In this document: positions 1 to 7,436 of the stretch, one piece after another
Position numbering within the stretch: the first letter of the stretch is position 1
Layout: the number at the start of each line of letters is the position of its first letter
NCBI GenBank assembly: GCA_050013275.1
Contig: JBEKFO010000046.1
Coordinates: 1-15,194, forward strand
Direction of reading: 5' to 3'
From: Roseiarcus sp050013275
GTDB taxonomy: Bacteria > Pseudomonadota > Alphaproteobacteria > Rhizobiales > Beijerinckiaceae
Length of the DNA stretch: 15,194 nucleotides
The notes under the pieces: model-generated
Database searches by the model: none
What the model was told of the DNA's origin: nothing
The model's input: the letters and a program-made list of their open reading frames with translations, nothing else
Made by a program: the position numbers and the translations under genes

Positions 1-1429
1 TGCCGTCTTGCCGTGCGGCCGCGATGTCGGCCGTCACCTCGTCAGGCTGGGAGACCGTCTTGCCGGAGACCTCGAGAATGACGTCGCCGGAGGTGAGGCC
101 TTTGCTCGCCGCCGCGCCGTTGGGATCGACGCCGAAGATGGCCACGCCCTGATCTCCGGCACCCGCGAGCTCCTTGGCCGGCGCCAACTCGACGCCCAGC
201 AAGGCGGCGGCGTTGCTCTGCGAGGCGTCCGCTTTGGCGGTCTGATCGCTTTTCTGCGAGGCGAGCGTCAGGCTGACCGTCTTCTCCGAGCCGTCGCGAA
301 GGTACGAGATCTCCACCTTATCGCCGGGCCTCAGCGACGCGACATGGAGCGTGAGGTCCGCGGCGTCCTTGATCGGCTGACCGTTCAGCATTGTGATGAC
401 GTCGCCGGACTTCAGGCCGGCCTCTGCGGCGGGCGTTCCGGGCTCGGCCTGGTCGACCAAGGCGCCGCCGGCGGCTTTGAGCCCGAGCCCGTCAGCGATT
501 TCCTGACTGACCGGCTGAATCATAACGCCGAGATATCCCCGGTTCACTACGCCTTCATGTTCGAGCGAGTCGACGACGTTCGTGACCGTGCTCGCCGGGA
601 TTGCGAAGCCGAGTCCGACGCTGCCGCCCGAGGGCGAGAAGATCGCGGTGTTCACGCCGACGACTTCGCCTTTCAGGTTGAAGGTCGGCCCGCCCGAATT
701 GCCCTTGTTGATCGGGGCGTCGATCTGCAGGAAGCTGTCGTACGGACCTTCGCCGATGTCGCTGCCTTCGGCGGAGATGATGCCCGCTGTCACCGTGCCG
801 CCAAGGCCAAAGGGATTGCCGATGGCGACCACCCAATCGCCGACTCGCGGCGCCTCCTTGGCGAAGGGGACGAACGGGTAATCGCCCTTCTCGGTCACCT
901 TCAGCAGCGCCAGATCGGTTTTTGGATCCGTGCCGATCACCTTGGCGTCCAGGGTCTTGCCGTCGTTCGTGGTCACGGTGACGGTCTTGGCGTTGGCGAC
1001 GACGTGGTTGTTGGTGACGACATAGCCGTCGGCGGAGATGAAGAACCCGGAGCCCTGCGCGGCGATGGTTTGCGGACCGCGAAGCTGCGGGCCGTTTCCG
1101 AACGGACTGCCGAAGTCTTTGAAGAACTTTTGAATCTGCGGCGGCAGATTGTCCATCTGACCAGACATGTCCTGCGAGTCGGCCGAAGTTTCGGCGATCT
1201 TCACCTTGACCGACACCACTGCGGGCTTCACGCGCTGCACGACGTCGGCGAAGGACGGCATCGCCTGGGCTTGCAGATCGGACGTCTCGACCGCGGCGGC
1301 GCTCGCCGGCGCCGAAGTCGACAACGCCCTTTCGCCGACCGCGCCGCCCGCGATCAACGCCGCCACGGCGGCGGAGGCCAGGATGCGGCGGCGATGAAGA
1401 TTGCGATTGTTGGAATCGAAGAATGACAT
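1..1429 (-). CDS. degP: Do-like periplasmic serine protease (DegP/HtrA), 3' end outside window
   Basis: ATP-independent serine protease/chaperone that degrades or refolds damaged envelope proteins in the periplasm. The frame is open from the ATG at 1429 to the left edge, giving 476 codons without the stop. Residues 13-31 form a basic RRR segment followed by a hydrophobic stretch, an export signal, with Ala-rich cleavage candidates near residues 42-46. The trypsin-like domain carries the full triad: His142 in TNNHVV, Asp172 in TDLALL and Ser245 in GNSGGP. The first PDZ domain spans about residues 300-385, and a second begins near 408 and is cut by the window edge. Family members are usually about 480-520 residues, so little is missing. 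GGAGA lies 6 bases before the ATG and supports this start. It reads in the same direction as the Sel1 gene, 148 bp downstream of it. I see no clear RpoE- or EcfG-type promoter in that gap. Family assignment is firm; the DegP versus DegQ/MucD subtype is not. Confidence 0.95.
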   Translation of the reverse strand, partial: MSFFDSNNRNLHRRRILASAAVAALIAGGAVGERALSTSAPASAAAVETSDLQAQAMPSFADVVQRVKPAVVSVKVKIAETSADSQDMSGQMDNLPPQIQKFFKDFGSPFGNGPQLRGPQTIAAQGSGFFISADGYVVTNNHVVANAKTVTVTTNDGKTLDAKVIGTDPKTDLALLKVTEKGDYPFVPFAKEAPRVGDWVVAIGNPFGLGGTVTAGIISAEGSDIGEGPYDSFLQIDAPINKGNSGGPTFNLKGEVVGVNTAIFSPSGGSVGLGFAIPASTVTNVVDSLEHEGVVNRGYLGVMIQPVSQEIADGLGLKAAGGALVDQAEPGTPAAEAGLKSGDVITMLNGQPIKDAADLTLHVASLRPGDKVEISYLRDGSEKTVSLTLASQKSDQTAKADASQSNAAALLGVELAPAKELAGAGDQGVAIFGVDPNGAAASKGLTSGDVILEVSGKTVSQPDEVTADIAAARQDG

Positions 1430-1577
1430 GGCGCGTCTCCGTGGCGGGAAAGATCGTTTTTCGCGTTCCATGGCGCAAACCATGCGCTCGCCCGCCTGCA
1501 CGGAAGTTTTCCGCCGCGTTAATGTTTCTTAATCGCCGCCGAAGGGACGCCGTCTCGACGAAGGGCGACGCGCGACG

Positions 1578-2288
1578 TCACGGTTTCTTGGCCGGGGCCG
1601 GCTTCTTTCGAATTTCAGAGAGGAGGACCGCCGCGCGCGCCGCGCCCTTCTCCCGATCGCTCGGCGACATCGACGCGAACGCCGCTTCGCGCTCGATCTT
1701 GGCGAAGCCGAGCCCTTCGATGACCGCCACCTCCGACCACGCGTAACTCTCTATCGGATCAGCCACCGTTCCCAACCCGAACCGGAACATCTGGCCGAGC
1801 AGCATCGCGGCGCGCGGATCGCCCTGTCGCGCCGCCTTGCCCAAGAGATCGAACGCCTTCGCGTAGTCCGGCGAAACGAGGTCGCCGTTGAGATAGATTT
1901 CCCCGAGCCTCGCCTGTGCGGGAACCGAATTCTGCGCCGCCGCCTTTTCGTAGAGCGAGATCGCTTTCGGAATGTCCTTGGGCACGCCCAGACCCAATTC
2001 CGTCATGTGAGCGAGCCAGTATTGCGCCGTCGCATTGTTCTGATCGGCCAACAGTTCAAACAGGTGCAGTGCGACGGCGTCGTCGCCGTTCTTGAAAGCG
2101 AGACGCGCCAATTTGAGCTGCTCCGCGCCCGATTCGATTGGCGACGGCGTGATGCCGGCGAAGCCGCCGCGCCAGCGAATTTCCTGAAGTATGCCGCCGA
2201 CGAGCAGCGCGAGCGCGATCGCCGCCACCGTGGCGAGCGAAAAGCGCCCGCGCGACCGCGGCGGCTCGTGCGGATCGAACGCCGTCAT
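1578..2288 (-). CDS. Membrane-anchored Sel1/TPR-like repeat protein
   Basis: A 236-residue protein. Residues 1-16 are polar and basic, about 17-34 form one hydrophobic membrane segment, and the rest should lie in the periplasm. At least three Sel1-type helical repeats are visible, at about residues 86-119, 122-156 and 158-192. They show the family spacing (AQYWLAHMTELGLGV, AQARLGEIYLNGD, AAMLLGQMFRFGLG followed by SYAWSEVAV). The end is Lys/Pro/Ala-rich. Sel1 repeats are protein-protein interaction scaffolds, and no catalytic motif is seen. GGAGG at 2294-2298, five bases before the ATG, fixes the start. It sits between the site-2 protease and degP on the same strand. An adaptor or envelope-assembly role next to those proteases is plausible but is inference. 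The fold call is good; the function is unknown. Confidence 0.87.
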   Translation of the reverse strand: MTAFDPHEPPRSRGRFSLATVAAIALALLVGGILQEIRWRGGFAGITPSPIESGAEQLKLARLAFKNGDDAVALHLFELLADQNNATAQYWLAHMTELGLGVPKDIPKAISLYEKAAAQNSVPAQARLGEIYLNGDLVSPDYAKAFDLLGKAARQGDPRAAMLLGQMFRFGLGTVADPIESYAWSEVAVIEGLGFAKIEREAAFASMSPSDREKGAARAAVLLSEIRKKPAPAKKP

Positions 2289-2365
2289 TTCGTCCTCCGG
2301 CAGAGGGCGGGCCCGCCGGCGCCGGAAGCGCCGATCGACTTCGCGTCTCGAACGAGAAGATTCAT
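2285..2365 (-). CDS. Possible 26-codon leader ORF coupled to the Sel1 gene
   Basis: An ATG at 2365 opens a 26-residue frame (MNLLVRDAKSIG... ending CRRTK). Its TGA overlaps the ATG of the Sel1-repeat gene as ATGA, the usual arrangement for translational coupling. A GGAGG lies about 12 bases upstream of the ATG, rather far for a good ribosome site. The peptide has no recognisable motif. It could be a leader peptide or a chance frame in GC-rich DNA, and the latter is slightly more likely. Confidence 0.25.
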   Translation of the reverse strand: MNLLVRDAKSIGASGAGGPALCRRTK

Positions 2366-2444
2366 TGCACTCTTGCGCCTCCTCAGCTCACTCGGTCCTG
2401 CTTGCCCCGTTCCTTTGCGCGCCTTGCGGGCATCGCCGGCATCG

Positions 2445-3137
2445 TCAGGTCAGGCCGGTGACGCGCAAGATCGCTTGGACGATCGCGTCGGCGGGGTGGG
2501 TCACGAGCTGCGCGAACACATCGAAATTGACGCCCAACTGCGCCGCGAACGTCGGCAGCAGAAAGAAGACGGCGATCACGATCAACATGCCGTAGGGCTC
2601 CAACGCCGCCAACGGCGCGGCGAGCGCGTTCGGCAGCAGGCCGACGGCGACCCGTCCGCCGTCGAGCGGAGGCAGCGGGATCATATTGAACACCGCAAGA
2701 ATGACGTTGATGTCGACGGCGTCGACGAGATTCGCGAGCGCCCACTCGCCGGCGCTGGTGGGCAGAAAAATGACGGCGTGAATGAGCAGCGCCGCCGCGG
2801 TGGCGAGAACCAGGTTCATGCCCGGTCCGGCCGCCGCAACGAAGATCATGTCGCGCCGCGGGTTGCGCAAACGACGAAAGTTGACCGGCACCGGCTTGGC
2901 GTAGCCGAACAGGAACGGCGCATGAAACAACAACAGCATCGCCGGCAGGAGAACAGTGCCGAACGGATCGACGTGGCTCAGCGGATTGAAGGAGACGCGC
3001 CCCTCCCGCCAGGCGGTGTCGTCGCCGAAGACATGCGCGACATAGCCGTGCGCCGCTTCGTGCAGCGTGATCGCGAGCAACAGCGGGATCACCCAGGTCG
3101 AGGCCGTGTAGAGGGTGAGGTCGAATTGCGAGTTCAT
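2445..3137 (-). CDS. Site-2 protease family (M50) membrane zinc metalloprotease
   Basis: A 230-residue polytopic protein that would cleave substrates within the membrane. The zinc site is complete: HEAAH at residues 26-30 inside the first hydrophobic segment gives two His ligands and the catalytic Glu27, and NMIPLPPLDGG at 151-161 supplies the third ligand, Asp159. The AAGPGMNLV stretch near 102-110 is also typical of the compact bacterial S2P group without PDZ or CBS domains, whose usual length is 210-230. Hydrophobic segments lie near residues 10-30, 60-78, 95-125, 142-170 and 180-197. There is no clear Shine-Dalgarno before the ATG, and a hairpin sits just upstream of it. The gene diverges from ftsH, and the Sel1 gene follows 156 bp downstream. 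Its substrate cannot be told: no anti-sigma factor gene is nearby, so a RIP-type signalling role should not be assumed. Confidence 0.93.
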   Translation of the reverse strand: MNSQFDLTLYTASTWVIPLLLAITLHEAAHGYVAHVFGDDTAWREGRVSFNPLSHVDPFGTVLLPAMLLLFHAPFLFGYAKPVPVNFRRLRNPRRDMIFVAAAGPGMNLVLATAAALLIHAVIFLPTSAGEWALANLVDAVDINVILAVFNMIPLPPLDGGRVAVGLLPNALAAPLAALEPYGMLIVIAVFFLLPTFAAQLGVNFDVFAQLVTHPADAIVQAILRVTGLT

Positions 3138-3346
3138 CGTTCGCTTTCGCCCGGTTTCGCGCCGGGCCGCACTGGCGAGTCCCCTCGTCCGTCGCGTAAT
3201 ATAGGCGCCCGGCGAGGCGTTCGCCCAGACCGGCCGAGCCGAGGGGACGATCGAATTTCGCCATTCGGCAATGGTAACGCTCCTTTCGACGACGGGTCGG
3301 GGGCAACGAAACGATCTTTCATTCTCGCGGCGGCGGAGAGGACCCG
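3138..3346. promoter_or_regulatory. Divergent intergenic region between site-2 protease and ftsH
   Basis: A 209-bp gap from which both flanking genes must be transcribed. It holds the only AT-rich patch nearby (TATATT on the minus strand at 3198-3203), a candidate -10 element for the site-2 protease with no convincing -35. A perfect 9-base inverted repeat (GTCCCCTCG at 3179-3187, CGAGGGGAC at 3240-3248) brackets that patch with 52 bp between the arms. A small hairpin, CCATT-CGGC-AATGG, lies at 3261-3274 upstream of ftsH. I see no clear heat-shock (RpoH) promoter. GGAGAGGA at 3335-3342 is the ftsH ribosome site. Confidence 0.5.
3149..3167 (-). other. Leader hairpin just upstream of the site-2 protease start
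   Basis: GCCCGG at 3149-3154 pairs with CCGGGC at 3162-3167 across a 7-base loop. On the minus-strand transcript this stem ends about 11 bases before the ATG at 3137, where the ribosome site should be, and that stretch (GAAAGCGAACG) has only a weak Shine-Dalgarno. It could lower or control translation. The pairing is seen directly; the role is inference. Confidence 0.35.
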
Positions 3347-5209
3347 ATGGATCGAAAGACCCAAATCCACGTTTGGTACGTCCTCATCGCGGTTGCGATT
3401 TTTCTGTTCCTGCAGGGCCTTTATCTGCAGAGCAAGCAGTTCACCGCGATCCCCTACAGCCGGTTCGAGCAACTCTTGAACCAGGATAAGGTCGACAAAC
3501 TCTGGATCGCCCAAAACGTCATTCAGGGCGACCTGAAGGAGAAGCAACCGGACGGCCTGGACAAATTCGTCACCACGCGGGTCGATCCCAACTTCGCCGC
3601 CGAGCTCGACAAACACAACGTCACCTATTCTGGGACGGCGCAGGACACCTGGCTCACCGACATCCTGTCGTGGGTGGTGCCGACCTTGATCTTTTTCGCC
3701 TTGTGGATGTTCGTCATCCGTCGCTTCGCCAACCAGCAAGGCATGGCCGGCGGCCTTCTCTCGATCGGCAAGAGCCGCGCCAAGGTCTATGTCGAGACCG
3801 ACACCAAAGTGACCTTCGCCGACGTCGCCGGGGTCGACGAGGCCAAGGAGGAACTCAAGGAAGTCGTCGAATTCCTGCGCACGCCGAAGCAATACGGACG
3901 CCTGGGCGCCAGAATTCCCAAAGGTGTCCTGCTCGTCGGGCCGCCGGGAACCGGCAAGACTCTGCTCGCGCGCGCCGTCGCCGGCGAAGCGGGCGTCAAG
4001 TTCTTCTCCATCTCGGGGTCGGAATTCGTCGAGATGTTCGTCGGCGTCGGCGCGGCGCGCGTTCGCGATCTCTTCGAGGAGGCGCGCAAGGCGGCGCCGG
4101 CGATCATCTTCATCGACGAACTCGACGCCCTCGGGCGCGCCCGCGGCGCCTTTCCGATGGGCGGCAACGACGAAAAGGAACAGACGCTCAATCAGCTCCT
4201 GGTGGAGCTCGACGGCTTCGATCCGTCCATCGGGTTGATTCTGCTGGCGGCGACCAATCGGCCCGAGATTCTCGATCCGGCGCTGCTGCGCGCCGGCCGT
4301 TTCGATCGCCAGGTTCTCGTCGACCGGCCGGACAAGCGCGGCCGGATCGACATTCTCAACGTGCATTTCAAGCAGGCCAAGCTCGCCAGCGACGTCGATC
4401 CCGAGCAGATCGCGGCGCTGACAACCGGATTCACCGGAGCAGATTTGGCTAATCTCATCAATGAAGCCGCGCTGCTGGCGACGCGACGCGGCGCCGACCG
4501 CGTTCATCTCGAGGACTTCACCGCGGCGATCGAGCGCATCGTCGCCGGTCTCGAGAAGAAGAACCGCATCCTCAATCCGTTCGAGCACCGCGTCGTCGCC
4601 TATCACGAACTCGGTCACGCGATCGTCGCGATGGCGCTGCCCGATCAAGACCCGGTGCACAAGGTGTCGATCATCCCGCGCGGCATCGGCGCGCTCGGCT
4701 ACACCATCCAAAGGCCGACCGAGGACCGTTTCCTGATGACTCAGGAGGAGTTGGAGAATCGCATGGCCGTGCTGCTCGGCGGGCGAGCGGCCGAAGCCGT
4801 GGTGTTTCGCCACTTGTCGACGGGCGCCGCGGACGATCTGGCCAAGGCGACCGACATCGCCCGTTCCATGGTCATGCGTTACGGCATGGACAAGCAGCTC
4901 GGGCACGTGACTTACGCACGCGAGAAGCAGACCATGCTCGGCATGCCGACGATGCCGGGGCCGAACGACGAGGCCTATAGCGAGGAGACCGAGCGGAGCA
5001 TCGATCATGCCTTGCACGACCTCATGCAGCGCGCTTTCGATCGCGCGACGGCGATTCTGACGCGCAATCGCGACGTGCTGGAAAAGACGGCGCAGATCCT
5101 GTTGGAGAAGGAAACGCTCGAAAAGGGCGAGCTGGACGCCTTGCGCGCGCAGATTCGCCCCGAAGCGCCCGCCGAGACGCGCGCGAGCGCGCCGGCGCCG
5201 GCCACATGA
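3347..5209 (+). CDS. ftsH: FtsH-type membrane AAA+ zinc metalloprotease (M41)
   Basis: A membrane-anchored, ATP-driven hexameric protease that extracts and degrades unfolded membrane proteins and short-lived cytoplasmic regulators. It has 620 residues. The first membrane helix is at about 10-27, a periplasmic domain follows at about 28-104, and the second helix is at about 105-123. The AAA+ domain has Walker A GPPGTGKT (198-205), the pore motif FVG (231-233), Walker B IIFIDE (253-258) and SRH arginines 315 and 318. The zinc site is HELGH (420-424) with Asp497 as probable third ligand. All catalytic residues are present, so the enzyme should be active. The usual FtsH has HEAGH at the zinc site, and the Ala-to-Leu change is mild. 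The usual ftsH neighbours (tilS, folP, glmM) are absent; here it lies between a site-2 protease and fumC. It may therefore be a second FtsH, which cannot be confirmed from this window. GGAGAGGA sets the start. Confidence 0.97.
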   Translation: MDRKTQIHVWYVLIAVAIFLFLQGLYLQSKQFTAIPYSRFEQLLNQDKVDKLWIAQNVIQGDLKEKQPDGLDKFVTTRVDPNFAAELDKHNVTYSGTAQDTWLTDILSWVVPTLIFFALWMFVIRRFANQQGMAGGLLSIGKSRAKVYVETDTKVTFADVAGVDEAKEELKEVVEFLRTPKQYGRLGARIPKGVLLVGPPGTGKTLLARAVAGEAGVKFFSISGSEFVEMFVGVGAARVRDLFEEARKAAPAIIFIDELDALGRARGAFPMGGNDEKEQTLNQLLVELDGFDPSIGLILLAATNRPEILDPALLRAGRFDRQVLVDRPDKRGRIDILNVHFKQAKLASDVDPEQIAALTTGFTGADLANLINEAALLATRRGADRVHLEDFTAAIERIVAGLEKKNRILNPFEHRVVAYHELGHAIVAMALPDQDPVHKVSIIPRGIGALGYTIQRPTEDRFLMTQEELENRMAVLLGGRAAEAVVFRHLSTGAADDLAKATDIARSMVMRYGMDKQLGHVTYAREKQTMLGMPTMPGPNDEAYSEETERSIDHALHDLMQRAFDRATAILTRNRDVLEKTAQILLEKETLEKGELDALRAQIRPEAPAETRASAPAPAT

Positions 5210-5281
5210 GCGATGTCAGCCGGCGCGCGAAAGCAGTTTCGCAATCGCTCGAACCGCGGCGTGAAGCGGCGAGAACCGTTT

Positions 5282-5286
5282 GGAGG
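5282..5286 (+). promoter_or_regulatory. Ribosome binding site that decides the fumC start
   Basis: GGAGG five bases before the ATG at 5292. An in-frame TTG at 5280 overlaps this motif and so cannot be the start; the ATG is used. Confidence 0.85.
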
Positions 5287-5291
5287 ATGAA

Positions 5292-6692
5292 ATGGCGCAG
5301 CACGCAGGCGCGCGCACGGAAACCGACAGTTTCGGGCCCATCGAGGTCCCCGCCGACAGGCTTTGGGGCGCGCAGACGCAGCGCTCCCTGGAGCATTTCC
5401 GGATCGGCGAAGAGCGCATGCCCTTGCCGCTCATCCACGCTCTCGGCCTCGTCAAGCAGGCCGCCGCGATCGTCAACGGCGAATTGGGGTTGCTGACGCC
5501 CGAGATCGCCCGCGCGATCGCGCAAGCCGCCGAAGAGGTCGCGAGCGGCGCGCGAGACCCGGAGTTTCCGCTCTCCTTGTGGCAGACCGGCTCGGGCACC
5601 CAGACGAACATGAACGTCAACGAAGTCGTCGCCAACCTGGCCAACGAGCGGCTCGGCGGGCGGCGAGGCGCGAAATCCCCGGTCCATCCCAACGACCACG
5701 TCAACCTCGGCCAGTCCTCGAACGACTCGTTCCCGACCGCGATGCACGTCGCAGCGATCCAAGAGCTCGACCGCGGCCTGCTGCCCGCGCTTTCCCGCCT
5801 GCATGGCGCCTTGCGCGAAAAGAGCGTCGCCTTTCATGACATCGTCAAGATCGGCCGCACCCATTTGCAGGACGCCACGCCCGTTCGTCTGGGGCAGGAA
5901 TTCGCCGGCTACGCCGCGCAGGTCGAACTCGGACGGCGGCGCATCGAAACCGCGAGGCTCGGGCTGCACGCGCTCGCCCAGGGAGCGACCGCCGTGGGCA
6001 CCGGCCTCAACGCGCATCCGCGTTTCGCGGAACTTTTCGCGCGGCAAATCGCTTCGCTCGCCAATCAGCCGTTCGAACCGGCGATCAACACGTTCGAGGC
6101 GATCGCCGCGCATGACGCGATGGTCTTCGCTCAGGGCGCCCTGACCAGCCTCGCCTCGGGCCTGTTCAAGATCGCCAGCGACATCCGCCTGCTCGGCTCC
6201 GGCCCGCGAGCGGGATTGGGCGAACTGCATCTGCCGGAGAACGAGCCCGGCTCCTCGATCATGCCGGGCAAGGTCAATCCGACGCAGGTCGAGGCGCTGT
6301 GCATGGTCTGCGTCCAAATCATCGGCAACGGGAGCATCGTCGCCTTCGCGGGCAGCCAGGGACATCTCGAGCTCAACGTGTTCAAGCCGCTGATCGCCAA
6401 CGCCGTGTTGCAATCGATCCGCCTTCTCGGCGACGCCGCGGACAGCTTCACGAGGCATTGCGTCGCCGGCATTCAACCCGATCGCGAGCGAATTCGCGAT
6501 CATCTCGAGAGATCGCTGATGCTGGTGACCGCGCTTACGCCAGCGATCGGCTACGATCGCGCGGCGAGCATAGCCAAGGCGGCCCACCGCAACGGCACGA
6601 CGCTCAGAGAGGAAGCGCTGCGCGCCGGCTTCGTCGACGCAGAGACCTTCGATCGCCTGGTGCGGCCCGAGAGCATGGTCGGCCCGGCCTGA
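5292..6692 (+). CDS. fumC: Class II fumarate hydratase (fumarase C)
   Basis: Iron-independent, homotetrameric fumarase that interconverts fumarate and L-malate in the TCA cycle in the cytoplasm. The 466 residues match the usual FumC length of 460-467. Family motifs occur in order: TGSGTQTNMN (99-108), QSSNDSFPTAMH (141-152), GRTHLQDATPV (188-198) with the active-site His191, and the signature GSSIMPGKVN (320-329) on the flexible loop with the catalytic Ser321. This pattern, with GTQTNMN and the TH-L-DA motif, separates it from aspartase, argininosuccinate lyase and adenylosuccinate lyase. The gap to ftsH is 82 bp on the same strand with no terminator visible, so some read-through is possible. 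No frame damage is seen. Confidence 0.97.
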   Translation: MAQHAGARTETDSFGPIEVPADRLWGAQTQRSLEHFRIGEERMPLPLIHALGLVKQAAAIVNGELGLLTPEIARAIAQAAEEVASGARDPEFPLSLWQTGSGTQTNMNVNEVVANLANERLGGRRGAKSPVHPNDHVNLGQSSNDSFPTAMHVAAIQELDRGLLPALSRLHGALREKSVAFHDIVKIGRTHLQDATPVRLGQEFAGYAAQVELGRRRIETARLGLHALAQGATAVGTGLNAHPRFAELFARQIASLANQPFEPAINTFEAIAAHDAMVFAQGALTSLASGLFKIASDIRLLGSGPRAGLGELHLPENEPGSSIMPGKVNPTQVEALCMVCVQIIGNGSIVAFAGSQGHLELNVFKPLIANAVLQSIRLLGDAADSFTRHCVAGIQPDRERIRDHLERSLMLVTALTPAIGYDRAASIAKAAHRNGTTLREEALRAGFVDAETFDRLVRPESMVGPA

Positions 6693-6796
6693 CGTCGACC
6701 GTCCACGCGCGGGTTTCACCAAATCGCCCGACGAGCGTCGATCTGACGGCCAAATTCCCTGATAAGCGCGCACGTTCGCGATCCTTCGCGCCCGCC

Positions 6797-6817
6797 CGCG
6801 CGGCGAACGGCCGCGCG
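6797..6817 (+). terminator. GC-rich hairpin after fumC, no U-tract
   Basis: CGCGCGGC at 6797-6804 pairs perfectly with GCCGCGCG at 6810-6817 around a GAACG loop, about 105 bases after the fumC stop and 92 before nuoI. There is no run of T after it, so it is not a standard intrinsic terminator. It may stabilise the fumC 3' end or mark a pause site. In DNA this GC-rich such pairings also arise by chance. Confidence 0.3.
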
Positions 6818-6895
6818 CCGACCCTACCGAAATCGCAGCGATCGCGGCGCCGGCGCGATGCTTTGCGTCGGTCGGTCATGCGGCGACGCGACCGA

Positions 6896-6902
6896 AAGGA
6901 GG
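6896..6902 (+). promoter_or_regulatory. Ribosome binding site that decides the nuoI GTG start
   Basis: AAGGAGG lies six bases before the GTG at 6909. An in-frame ATG at 6858 would add 17 residues with no family resemblance and has no comparable site, so the GTG is preferred. Confidence 0.85.
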
Positions 6903-6908
6903 AGGCTC

Positions 6909-7400
6909 GTGAGACTTGCAGAACGTGCGCAGGCGGCGTTCCTGAAGGAGTTTTTCGCGGCATTGGCTTTGTCGCTGCGCTACGCCTTGTTCAAAGACAA
7001 GCTGACGCTCAACTATCCCCACGAAAAGAGTCCGCTGTCGCCGCGCTTTCGCGGAGAACACGCGCTTCGGCGCTATCCCAACGGGGAAGAGCGGTGCATC
7101 GCCTGCCGGCTCTGCGAGGCGATATGCCCAGCGCAGGCGATCACCATCGAAGCCGGCCCGCGCCAGAACGATGGCACCTCGCGCACCACCCGCTACGACA
7201 TCGACATGGTCAAATGCATCTATTGCGGCCTCTGCCAGGAGGCCTGCCCCGTCGACGCGATCGTCGAAGGCCCCAACTTCGAATTCGCCACCGAGACGCG
7301 CGAAGAGCTCCTCTATGACAAAGAGCGCCTCCTCGCCAACGGCGATCGCTGGGAGCGCGAAATCGCGAGAAACCTCTCCCTCGACGCCCGCTTTCGGTGA
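6909..7400 (+). CDS. nuoI: NADH-quinone oxidoreductase subunit I (complex I, 23-kDa, 2x[4Fe-4S])
   Basis: NuoI holds the two tetranuclear clusters (N6a, N6b) that pass electrons towards the quinone site in the peripheral arm of complex I. The 163 residues match the alphaproteobacterial/mitochondrial length. The cluster ligands are complete: Cys63, 66, 69 and 73 in CIACRLCEAICP, and Cys103, 106, 109 and 113 in CIYCGLCQEACP. The conserved LNYPHEKSPLSPRFRGEHA stretch (34-52) and the WEREIARN tail place it with true complex I subunits rather than generic ferredoxins. Starting from GTG, it has an excellent ribosome site. What is odd is the setting: nuoI normally sits inside a nuoA-N operon, but here it is alone between fumC and an efflux region read from the other strand. 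It may be an extra copy or a relocated sole copy. The sequence looks intact and functional. Confidence 0.95.
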   Translation: MRLAERAQAAFLKEFFAALALSLRYALFKDKLTLNYPHEKSPLSPRFRGEHALRRYPNGEERCIACRLCEAICPAQAITIEAGPRQNDGTSRTTRYDIDMVKCIYCGLCQEACPVDAIVEGPNFEFATETREELLYDKERLLANGDRWEREIARNLSLDARFR

Positions 7401-7415
7401 GGGCGGCGCCCGCCC
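7401..7415. other. Small hairpin between convergent nuoI and RND fragment
   Basis: GGGCGG at 7401-7406 pairs with CCGCCC at 7410-7415 across a 3-base loop, directly after the nuoI stop. There is no T-tract on either side. It could help end transcription in this 36-bp convergent gap, but the evidence is only the pairing. Confidence 0.25.
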
Positions 7416-7436
7416 CATGCGGATTGCCCGTGCGCT

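Noticed and set aside
2007..3479. 490-codon plus-strand open frame spanning the Sel1 and site-2 protease genes and the start of ftsH
   Set aside because: It crosses three real genes and a promoter region and is Arg/Gln/Asp-rich; not a gene.
3134..5017. 627-codon open frame antisense to ftsH
   Set aside because: It mirrors a fully conserved gene; the translation is Arg/Asp/Glu/Gly-rich low-complexity typical of GC-rich shadow frames, with no domain.
5206..5496. ORF with an ATGA overlap at the ftsH stop
   Set aside because: It runs out of frame into fumC and has shadow-like composition; the overlap is coincidental.
5022..6773. 583-codon open frame antisense to fumC
   Set aside because: Shadow of fumC; no motif and no ribosome site tied to a plausible start.
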